Shown piece after piece: positions 7,461-14,185 of a DNA stretch of 40,749 bases (position 1 is its first letter; each line of letters opens with the position of its first letter). The position numbers and the translations under genes were made by a program. The notes beneath the pieces were generated by a model. The model was given only the letters and a program-made list of their open reading frames with translations, did no database searches and was not told the origin of the DNA. Source of the stretch: MADRE2 sp964397015 (GTDB taxonomy: Bacteria > Desulfobacterota > Desulfobacteria > Desulfobacterales > Desulfobacteraceae); contig CAYNHL010000018.1 of assembly GCA_964397015.1 (NCBI GenBank), forward strand, positions 1 through 40,749, in the 5' to 3' direction.

Positions 7461-9185
7461 TTCCAGCATATCACTGTTGGCATGGCATAAAGGACCATTG
7501 ACGGCCAGTAATTTATCAAGGGCTTCGATAACGGTCACCTGCCTGCCCTGCCGTGACAGCCACAGTGCGGTTTCGCACCCGATCAGCCCGCCGCCGATCA
7601 CCGCCACACGGTGCCCTGGATCCACCTTTTCAAGCAGGACATCTTCCGCCGGAAAAACCTTCTGGCTTTCACCCAGCGAAATAAGCCTGGGCCGTGAGCC
7701 TGTGGCAATAATGACGGCATCAAAGGCATGGGATAAAATAAATTTTCTGTCAATTTCAGCGTTAAAATGGACAGGGACCTTCAGGGTTTCAAGCTGGTAT
7801 TCAAACCAGCGGATCAAGGCGATATCATCTGACTTAAAATCCGGAACACCACCGGGTATCAGGTTGCCGCCGATCCGATCCGATTTTTCGTATAAAACAG
7901 GCTTGTGGCCCCGTGTTGCCAGGACCCGTGCGGCTTCACAACCGGCAACGCCGGCGCCGACAATCAAAACGCTTTTTTCTTTCAGGATAGGCGTATAGGC
8001 GGCAACCCGCTCCCGGCAGGTTTGCGGATTGACCGCGCAATTGAGGGCCGAATAGGTTTGAACCCGCCCCATGCACCCCTCATGGCAGGAAATGCAGGGG
8101 CGGATGGCCCGGATATTATTGCACTGAACTTTGTTGACGTAATCCGGGTCCGCCAGCAGCGGCCTTCCCAGGCTCACAACATCACATACGCCCTCATCAA
8201 CTGCCCGACAAGCCATTTCGGGATCATCCATCCTTCCTGCGCAAATGACGGGGACATCAACGGTTTGTTTCATTATCTGTGCAAAGGGCATGTACAGTCC
8301 CTTTTCCTGGTACATGGGCGGATGGCTCCACCACCATGAATCATAAGATCCCACATCCACATCCAGGGCATCATACCCATACTGCACCAGGAGTTTTGCC
8401 GCTTCAATCCCTTCGGCAATATCCCGGCCCTTTTCTTCAAATTCCTCCCCGGGAAGGGCCCCGGATTTATAATCTTTAATGAAACTCTTGGGACTGTACC
8501 GCACGGTAACCGGGAAATCGTTCCCGCAGGTTCTTTTTATTTCTTCAACAATCTGCTTTGCAAAACGAAGCCTGTTTTCAAGCGTGCCGCCATATTCATC
8601 CGTCCGATGGTTAAAAAATGAAATGGCAAACTGGTCAATCAGGTACCCTTCATGCACGGCATGGATCTGGACACCGTCGAACCCGGCGCGTTTGGCATGG
8701 AATGCCCCCTGGCCGAACATTTTGACAATGTGATGGATCTCTTCAATCTCCAGGGGCCTGCAAATTTTATCCAGCCACCGGTGCGGGATGGCGGACGGGG
8801 CCACAGGGGGATATTCACCCATATTGGTCGGGACCGTGACCCTGCCGAAACCGCCGGACATCTGCAAAAATATTCTGGTATCGTAGGCATGGATTCTTTC
8901 CGTCATCTCCCGGGCTGTCCGAACAAAATGAACCGGGTTATGGGTTGAACAGGGGACATGCGGCATGGCGTGTTTTTCAATTTTATTGTCCACAAAGGTT
9001 ACGCCGGTAATGAGCAGTCCTGTGCCGCCCCTGGCTCTGGCCGTATAAAAATCAATGCCTTTCTGGTTAAAGCCGCCCTCGGTATCCGACAGACCCAGGG
9101 GCCCCATGGGTGCCATGGCAAATTTGTTTTTTATTTCAATTGTACCAATTGTTACCGGTTCGAATAAATTCTGATAAGGTATCAC
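7458..9185 (-). CDS. Enoate-reductase-like FMN/[4Fe-4S]/FAD oxidoreductase, interrupted by in-frame TAG
   Basis: Member of the old-yellow-enzyme group fused to a Fe-S site and an FAD/NAD(P)H domain, as in 2-enoate reductase, 2,4-dienoyl-CoA reductase and trimethylamine dehydrogenase. Such enzymes reduce activated C=C bonds. Residues 1-345 are the FMN barrel (MAPMGPLGL, the substrate-binding HAVHEGYLIDQF near 175-186, and RLRFAKQIVEEI). Cys364, 367, 371 and 383 (C-x2-C-x3-C-x11-C) would bind the [4Fe-4S] cluster. SVLIVGAGVAGCEAARVL (about 405-422) and VAVIGGGLIGCETALWL are the two dinucleotide folds. The start is GTG at 9185 with GAGGAG six bases upstream. Translation meets TAG at 7460-7458 after 575 residues; the missing end follows in frame at 7191-7457. 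It follows the Fe-S subunit by 65 nt and may share a transcript with the molybdoenzyme. Confidence 0.88.
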   Translation of the reverse strand: MIPYQNLFEPVTIGTIEIKNKFAMAPMGPLGLSDTEGGFNQKGIDFYTARARGGTGLLITGVTFVDNKIEKHAMPHVPCSTHNPVHFVRTAREMTERIHAYDTRIFLQMSGGFGRVTVPTNMGEYPPVAPSAIPHRWLDKICRPLEIEEIHHIVKMFGQGAFHAKRAGFDGVQIHAVHEGYLIDQFAISFFNHRTDEYGGTLENRLRFAKQIVEEIKRTCGNDFPVTVRYSPKSFIKDYKSGALPGEEFEEKGRDIAEGIEAAKLLVQYGYDALDVDVGSYDSWWWSHPPMYQEKGLYMPFAQIMKQTVDVPVICAGRMDDPEMACRAVDEGVCDVVSLGRPLLADPDYVNKVQCNNIRAIRPCISCHEGCMGRVQTYSALNCAVNPQTCRERVAAYTPILKEKSVLIVGAGVAGCEAARVLATRGHKPVLYEKSDRIGGNLIPGGVPDFKSDDIALIRWFEYQLETLKVPVHFNAEIDRKFILSHAFDAVIIATGSRPRLISLGESQKVFPAEDVLLEKVDPGHRVAVIGGGLIGCETALWLSRQGRQVTVIEALDKLLAVNGPLCHANSDMLE

Positions 9186-9250
9186 AATACGTCTCCTCTA
9201 TCATGTATCCATCCACGGGACAGACCCGTCATTCCTGTTTTCAAAAACAG

Positions 9251-9592
9251 TTACCGGGGCACCCACAGCACCATCCGTGGTTTTCGGGTCATTTCTTTTG
9301 CCAGATCTTCGATTGCGCCGTAGGTCATGCATCCTGCCATGCAATGGGAAACACAGGCCGGTTCCAGTCCTTTTTTTGTCCGGGGTTTGCACAGGACACA
9401 CAATTCCGTGGGAAAGGGCAGGTAGGTCAGGTAATGTTTCCCCCTGGGAAGGTCCTGGATAATTTCGTTGACACGGATGCCCCCCATTCCGGCCGGCCAG
9501 TTGTATTCCTGGGCACAGGCCACCTGGCAGGAGTGACACCCGGTGCAGTATTCATAGTCAATTAACAGGCCGTATTCATGTTTTTTACTCAT
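9251..9592 (-). CDS. Small ferredoxin-like electron-transfer subunit (two [4Fe-4S] clusters)
   Basis: 113-residue protein of the DmsB/PhsB-type ferredoxin family, expected to move electrons between the molybdoenzyme encoded just upstream and another carrier. It has Cys16, 19, 22 and 26 (C-x2-C-x2-C-x3-C) and Cys65, 68, 80 and 84 (C-x2-C-x11-C-x3-C), enough for two [4Fe-4S] clusters, with an extra Cys88. The usual partners are about 190-230 residues with four clusters, so this is a short form. No signal peptide or membrane segment is seen. The ATG at 9592 overlaps the molybdoenzyme stop by 8 nt, indicating coupled synthesis in equal amounts. Confidence 0.88.
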   Translation of the reverse strand: MSKKHEYGLLIDYEYCTGCHSCQVACAQEYNWPAGMGGIRVNEIIQDLPRGKHYLTYLPFPTELCVLCKPRTKKGLEPACVSHCMAGCMTYGAIEDLAKEMTRKPRMVLWVPR

Positions 9593-12035
9593 GGTTCACC
9601 TCTCCCGGCTGGCATTTATAAAGTTTGCACATGGAATGTTTGATGGGAGCGCCCATGCCGTCCTTTCCATGGTGGTTCATGGGGATCATCTGGTTGACGT
9701 TTGATTCCCACATGCCATAAAGGCTCGGCTCTTGAGCTTTTTTTTCGGGGAACCACCAGCCGTGGGCCGCCATCACCATCCATTCCGGGACCACCGGGGT
9801 AAGTTTTGCCTTGAACCGGGCCCGTCCCATCCAGTTTTCGATCCAGACCCACTCCCCGTTGCCGATCCGGTGTTTTTTGGCGGTCTCCGGGTGAACTTCA
9901 AGGATCGGGTCCGGATCGATGTCCCTGAGCCAGGGAATATTCCGGTGTTCGGTATGAAAGAATGCCGGGGATCGTCGACCTGTGGAGAGGATCAATGGAT
10001 ACGCTTTGGCGAGATCCGGGCGGCTGACAGGGGTAAAGGGCGGTTCTTCATGGTGGGGAACCGGCGCAAGACCCCATTGCTCCCGCAGGGTGGAGTAGAG
10101 TTCAAACAGACCGGTCGGGGTCCTGAACCCCGGCTTTTTATCCGGTCTTAACAGTCCTTTTTCATGCCGGTGATAGGGGCAGCTGGAACTGCCTTCGGGC
10201 GGGTAGGCCCATCCTTTGGCCTGGAGTTCTTTAAATGTCATCCCGGAAGGTTTTAAAATCTCGTCATAAAGATCATGGAGGGTTTCAAATTTAAAATCAG
10301 GATCAAACCGCCTGGCCAGTTCAAAATTGATTTCCATATCCGGGAGGCACTCATCCACCTGCATGACTTTGTTGATGGTCTGGAGGGGCACCCACCAGGA
10401 CCTGAAACTGTCCTTTTCAAGAAAGGTACCGGCCGGGAGGACCACATCGGCACACTGGGTGGTGGGGGTGTGAAACACATCCACTGCCACGATAAAATCA
10501 AGTTTATCCAGTGCCGCACGCCATTTTTTCGGGTCCATGCCCAGTCCCTGCATGATGCCGGCAGTCTGAATCCACATCCCTTTGATCGGGTAGGGTTTTT
10601 CCGAGAAGATCTGGTCCAGTGTCATGTCGGTCTGGCACCGCCAGTAAAATTTGTCCAGGGGCATGAATTTATCCGCACCGATCCTCGGTTTATCCAGATC
10701 TTCGGATTTGAGTTTGATGGCACCTTTGGTGCCGGGCAGGGCATAGGAAACCACATCAAAGGCGAACCTTGCAAAGACATTGCCGCCCGGGATATCCAGG
10801 TTTCCGGTCAGCGCCCAGAGTGCGGTGATTCCGGTCACCAGCGGTGTCAGCGCCGGTGTCATGTCCACTGCAACCCCCCAGTGAATTGCCGCAGGCTTTG
10901 ACCTGGCATAAAAAATAGCGGCTTTCCGGATATCTCCCGCCGGCACACCGGTGATCCGTTCCACCGTTTCCGGGGGATACTGGTTGACTTCATTTTTAAA
11001 TTCATCCCATGCGGTATGGCAGGCAACCTTTTCACCGGTCCAGAGGGCTATTTCATATGTCCCGCTGACAGACGGTGTCGCGTCAGGGTCCTGGTATGCC
11101 ACCCGGGCGGTATCCCAGACAACCGGTTTGCCGCCGGCCTGATCCCATGCCACAAAGTTCTGGGTGGCCCCGTCCTTGAGCAGGTCACTTTCAAGCAGCA
11201 GTTTGCCGGTATCGTTCCGGATCAGGTGGGCACCGTTGGTCCATTTAGACAGGAACGCCTTATCATGGAGGTTTTCACTGATAATCACATTCAAAAATCC
11301 CATTACCAGGGCGGAATCTGTTCCCGGCCGCAGTCTTAAATGATACTTGGCCCGTGATCCGAACCAGGAGAGCCGGGGATCGATGCAGATGATTTTGGTC
11401 CCTTTTTTCATCAAATCGATGATCCAGTGACCGAACAGGTTATCCGGGCAGGTCGCATGGATATTATATCCCCATATGATCATGCACTCCGGAACCTCAT
11501 ATCCGGGATGGTCGTACCGTTCCGGGAACCACTGGGCCGCATCGAATACCGAAAAATCACCCTGAACAGTTGCGACCGCTGCAAGGCGGGGACCGTAACA
11601 GGCTTGTCCGGAAAGGCCGAACATGACGTTGGGGCTGCCATAGGCATAGGCCAGCATGCACACCCAGGCATAAATATCCCGGCCGGTCCCTACATTGAAG
11701 ATCATGCTTTCAGGACCATAGTCCTCCCGTATTTTTTTCATGTTGGTTTCGATCAGGTCAAAGGCTTGTTCCCAGCTGATGCGTTCCCATTTGTTTTCGC
11801 CTCTTTTGCCGGCCCGTTTAACCGGATACCTCAGCCTGTCCGGATGATCAATGTATTGAGTCATGGCCAGGGCACGGGCACACAGGCGGCCCTGATTCAT
11901 GGGGTGATCCGGGTCGCCTTCGATCTTTAACAGTTTCCCGTCTCTCACATGGGCCAGTACGCCGCATCCCCCATGACATCCCGGACCCGGAGACCATGTG
12001 GTTGTTTTGAAAATGTTTGTTTTTGATTCAGTCAT
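9585..12035 (-). CDS. Molybdopterin-dependent oxidoreductase (DMSO reductase family)
   Basis: 816-residue catalytic subunit carrying a molybdenum or tungsten bis-pterin cofactor. An Fe-S region is at the N-terminus (Cys20, Cys24, Cys52), then Molybdopterin domain segments such as WERISWEQAFDLI, ARSKPAAIHWGVA and CADVVLPAGTFLEKDS, and the C-terminal dinucleotide-binding domain with LSTGRRSPAFFHTEHRN and EVHPETAKKHRIGNGEWV. Cys146 in SGQACYGPR is at the place of the metal ligand. The N-terminal motif is C-x3-C-x27-C: the first cysteine of the usual C-x2-C-x3-C-x27-C is Gly17. No Tat signal is present, so it is cytoplasmic. The ATG at 12035 has GGAGGG six bases upstream. It leads the operon with the Fe-S subunit and perhaps the enoate-reductase-like gene. 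The reaction is unknown. Confidence 0.92.
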   Translation of the reverse strand: MTESKTNIFKTTTWSPGPGCHGGCGVLAHVRDGKLLKIEGDPDHPMNQGRLCARALAMTQYIDHPDRLRYPVKRAGKRGENKWERISWEQAFDLIETNMKKIREDYGPESMIFNVGTGRDIYAWVCMLAYAYGSPNVMFGLSGQACYGPRLAAVATVQGDFSVFDAAQWFPERYDHPGYEVPECMIIWGYNIHATCPDNLFGHWIIDLMKKGTKIICIDPRLSWFGSRAKYHLRLRPGTDSALVMGFLNVIISENLHDKAFLSKWTNGAHLIRNDTGKLLLESDLLKDGATQNFVAWDQAGGKPVVWDTARVAYQDPDATPSVSGTYEIALWTGEKVACHTAWDEFKNEVNQYPPETVERITGVPAGDIRKAAIFYARSKPAAIHWGVAVDMTPALTPLVTGITALWALTGNLDIPGGNVFARFAFDVVSYALPGTKGAIKLKSEDLDKPRIGADKFMPLDKFYWRCQTDMTLDQIFSEKPYPIKGMWIQTAGIMQGLGMDPKKWRAALDKLDFIVAVDVFHTPTTQCADVVLPAGTFLEKDSFRSWWVPLQTINKVMQVDECLPDMEINFELARRFDPDFKFETLHDLYDEILKPSGMTFKELQAKGWAYPPEGSSSCPYHRHEKGLLRPDKKPGFRTPTGLFELYSTLREQWGLAPVPHHEEPPFTPVSRPDLAKAYPLILSTGRRSPAFFHTEHRNIPWLRDIDPDPILEVHPETAKKHRIGNGEWVWIENWMGRARFKAKLTPVVPEWMVMAAHGWWFPEKKAQEPSLYGMWESNVNQMIPMNHHGKDGMGAPIKHSMCKLYKCQPGEVNHE

Positions 12036-12113
12036 ATGTGTCCCTCCAGAGATTCATGCCGGATTTAATGTCGCTTTCCTGTTAAAAGCTTTGTGGATGG
12101 ATCAAACTGATTA

Positions 12114-12142
12114 TGAATAACAGGGGGGAAATAAATAGTCAA
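12114..12142 (-). promoter_or_regulatory. Probable sigma-70 promoter of the molybdoenzyme operon
   Basis: Read on the minus strand, TTGACT (12142-12137), a 17-bp spacer and TATTCA (12119-12114) precede the molybdoenzyme ATG by about 80 bp. The MarR-type palindrome at 12150-12169 lies directly upstream of the -35 box, a position suited to repression or activation. Confidence 0.45.
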
Positions 12143-12149
12143 TAGATTT

Positions 12150-12172
12150 ATTATCAACAAATTGATAATCAA
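12150..12172. promoter_or_regulatory. MarR-type operator between the divergent units
   Basis: A perfect palindrome with 8-bp arms, ATTATCAA (12150-12157) and TTGATAAT (12162-12169), separated by CAAA. A second overlapping palindrome, TTGATAATCAA, follows at 12162-12172. MarR dimers bind AT-rich palindromes of this size, and a marR gene starts 76 bp away, so autoregulation together with control of the molybdoenzyme operon is likely. Confidence 0.6.
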
Positions 12173-12179
12173 TATATAC

Positions 12180-12208
12180 TTGCAAATTTTTATAAAACAG
12201 TTTAATCT
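12180..12208 (+). promoter_or_regulatory. Possible promoter of marR-eamA-thioesterase
   Basis: TTGCAA (12180-12185), 17 bp, TAATCT (12203-12208), 39 bp before the marR ATG and just right of the MarR-type palindrome. The -10 match is weak. Confidence 0.3.
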
Positions 12209-12247
12209 GCCGGACAGCTTTATGGAGAGAATGTGAAGGAGTCCAGT

Positions 12248-12724
12248 ATGGAAAGAATCAACTATAAAAATGACCTGACCTTTGATGAAAAGGTGATGAT
12301 GGCCATTGTCCGGGCGGCTGAAAATTTTAAAAGGACCCAGTCCGCCATTTTTAAAAAATTCGGGCTTTCTTTTCCACAGTACAATATTTTAAGGGTACTT
12401 GAGGCTTCAAGTGATGGACAGAACAAAATCAGTGCCGTAGGAAAAATCATGCTGGTTCCAGGGGCCAATATGACCGGACTGGCAAAGCGGCTCGAAAACA
12501 ATAATTTCATAGAAAGAAAACCCGATACAAACGATGAGCGGGTCACGCTGCTATCCATCACAGGAAAAGGGCAGGAGACGCTGAAAAAAATTGAAGACGA
12601 AAAAAATCAGGTCATAGATTCCATATTGGCCGGTTTTCCTGAAGAAACCAAAAAAGAACTTCTGGAAATATTGAAACAGATTATTAAAGTTACATCAATC
12701 CTTCAAAAAGGAAAACAGGGGTAA
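12248..12724 (+). CDS. MarR family transcriptional regulator
   Basis: 158-residue winged-helix regulator. The segments FPQYNILRVLEAS, NMTGLAKRLENNNFIERKPDTNDERVTLLSITGKG give the recognition helix, the wing with its DxRxxx(L)-type motif (NDERVTLLSIT) and the family signature. MarR proteins usually repress and are released by small aromatic or acidic ligands. The ATG at 12248 has AGGAG six bases upstream; an in-frame GTG at 12233 is less likely. It is divergent from the molybdoenzyme operon, with a good palindromic site between them, and precedes eamA almost without gap. The ligand is presumably a substrate or CoA ester of the pathway (inference). Confidence 0.92.
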   Translation: MERINYKNDLTFDEKVMMAIVRAAENFKRTQSAIFKKFGLSFPQYNILRVLEASSDGQNKISAVGKIMLVPGANMTGLAKRLENNNFIERKPDTNDERVTLLSITGKGQETLKKIEDEKNQVIDSILAGFPEETKKELLEILKQIIKVTSILQKGKQG

Positions 12725-12731
12725 TGTGCAG

Positions 12732-13619
12732 ATGAAACCTGAAAGTCATAATCTTGATTTCAAGGGGATCTTGCTTTTGATTATTCTCTGTGCCAGCTGG
12801 GGGCTCAACCAGGTCGCCATAAAGGTCGCTATTCACAGCATTCCTCCGGTATTCCAGGCAGGTATCCGGTCCATCGGGGCGTTCGTGCTGGTTGTCATCT
12901 GGATGAATGTTCGCAAAATTTCATTCTTTGAAAAAGACAATACTTTCTGGTGGGGTATCCTGGCCGGGGGGCTGTTCTCGGTTGAATTTATTTTAATCTA
13001 CTGGGGGCTTGAATTTACCATGGCTTCCCGGGCGGTTATTTTTTTAAATACTTCCCCTTTTGTCGTGGCTTTAGGGGTTCAATTCTTTATTCCGGGAGAA
13101 AAACTCAATAAATTTCAGTTGTTCGGACTTTGTCTCGCCTTTCTGGGTATCATTGCCGCATTTTATGAATCGGTCAACCTGCCGACAAAACAGATGCTGA
13201 CAGGTGATGTCATGCTGATCGGTGCGGCTGTTTTCTGGGGGGCGACAACGGTTGTTGTCAAAGGCTCCCCCCTTGCTTTTGTTTCACCCAGTAAAACACT
13301 TTTATACCAGTTGGGGGTTTCTGCAATCATTCTTCCTGTGGCATCCGTGGTCATGGGAGAACCCGGTATCTCAAACATGACCCCATTAGTCTTTTTCAGT
13401 ATATCATACCAGATTGTCTGGGTGGCATTTATCACATATATCGCTTGGTTCTGGCTGATCCGTAATTATACGGTATCCAAAATGGCTTCTTTTACCTTTC
13501 TGACACCATTGTTCGGGGTAATTGCCGGAGCGTTTTTTTTAAACGAGGTCCTGACATGGTCTCTTTTGCTCGCCCTGGTACTGGTCGGGAGCGGAATTTA
13601 TCTTGTAAACAGGCGGTAA
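12732..13619 (+). CDS. EamA/DMT family transporter
   Basis: Inner-membrane protein of about 295 residues with ten hydrophobic segments in two EamA repeats (first from LLLIILCASWGLNQVAIKVA, second from GDVMLIGAAVFWGATTVVVKG). Drug/metabolite transporters of this type export metabolites or toxic organic compounds. AGGGG at 12717-12721 can serve either the ATG at 12732 or a GTG at 12726, which overlaps little; the protein is the same but for two residues. It follows marR by a few bases and precedes a thioesterase, so it may relieve overload of pathway acids. The substrate cannot be inferred from sequence. Confidence 0.88.
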   Translation: MKPESHNLDFKGILLLIILCASWGLNQVAIKVAIHSIPPVFQAGIRSIGAFVLVVIWMNVRKISFFEKDNTFWWGILAGGLFSVEFILIYWGLEFTMASRAVIFLNTSPFVVALGVQFFIPGEKLNKFQLFGLCLAFLGIIAAFYESVNLPTKQMLTGDVMLIGAAVFWGATTVVVKGSPLAFVSPSKTLLYQLGVSAIILPVASVVMGEPGISNMTPLVFFSISYQIVWVAFITYIAWFWLIRNYTVSKMASFTFLTPLFGVIAGAFFLNEVLTWSLLLALVLVGSGIYLVNRR

Positions 13620-13650
13620 CAGAAACGGTTTTTGGGGAAGATAAATTTTA

Positions 13651-13672
13651 TTATCAGGATTGGGATTGATAA
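13651..13672. promoter_or_regulatory. Second possible MarR half-site pair
   Basis: TTATCA (13651-13656) and TTGATAA (13666-13672) repeat the arms of the 12150-12169 palindrome but with 9-10 bp rather than 4 bp between them. The pair lies 24 bp before the thioesterase ATG, inside the gap after eamA. Spacing differs, so it may be chance in AT-rich DNA. Confidence 0.25.
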
Positions 13673-13695
13673 CAATAAATCGGCAAGGTGGGCGT

Positions 13696-14172
13696 ATGAA
13701 TACAATATGGTTGAGAAATTACAGTCTGGATGAAATCAATCAATTTTCAAAAGCGTCAATTGTTGGCAACATCGGGATTGAATTTATTGAAAAAGGAAAC
13801 GATTTTTTAAAGGCAACCATGCCGGTTGATCAACGGACCAAACAACCGTTAGGCATCCTTCACGGGGGTGCATCGGTTGTCCTGGCTGAGACACTGGGCA
13901 GCATGGCCTCCTATATGACACTTGATGAAAATAAATACAGTGTGGGACTTGAAATTAATGCCAATCACCTGAAAAGCGTTACCAAAGGGTTTGTAACCGG
14001 AACGGTAAAACCAGTTCACCTGGGGAAGAGCACTCAAATATGGGATATTTCCATTCTGGATGAGAAGAGCAGCCTTATTTGTGTGTCACGCCTGACCATG
14101 GTTGTTCTGGAGTTCTCAAAATCTGCCCGGGATAATGTGATCAATCCCACACAAGGGTTGTCAGACGTATAA
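13696..14172 (+). CDS. Hotdog-fold acyl-CoA thioesterase (PaaI/YdiI-like)
   Basis: 158-residue single-domain hotdog protein expected to hydrolyse an acyl- or aroyl-CoA to the free acid and CoA. The family motif is plain: LGILHGGASVVLAETLGSMAS, with HGG at the oxyanion position and the catalytic Glu in AETLGS, followed by GLEINANHLKSV and VTGTVKPVHLGKSTQIW. The ATG at 13696 has AAGGTGG five bases upstream; an upstream in-frame start at 13660 has none. It lies 76 bp after eamA in the marR unit and ends 13 bp from the convergent giant GlmS-like gene. In this setting it may release CoA from dead-end esters, or catalyse a pathway step (inference). Confidence 0.88.
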   Translation: MNTIWLRNYSLDEINQFSKASIVGNIGIEFIEKGNDFLKATMPVDQRTKQPLGILHGGASVVLAETLGSMASYMTLDENKYSVGLEINANHLKSVTKGFVTGTVKPVHLGKSTQIWDISILDEKSSLICVSRLTMVVLEFSKSARDNVINPTQGLSDV

Positions 14173-14185
14173 TCCTAACTTACTT

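Noticed and set aside
12078..12124. CCTGTTA/TAACAGG inverted repeat before the molybdoenzyme gene
   Set aside because: Short arms separated by over 30 bp; no supporting second copy, probably chance.
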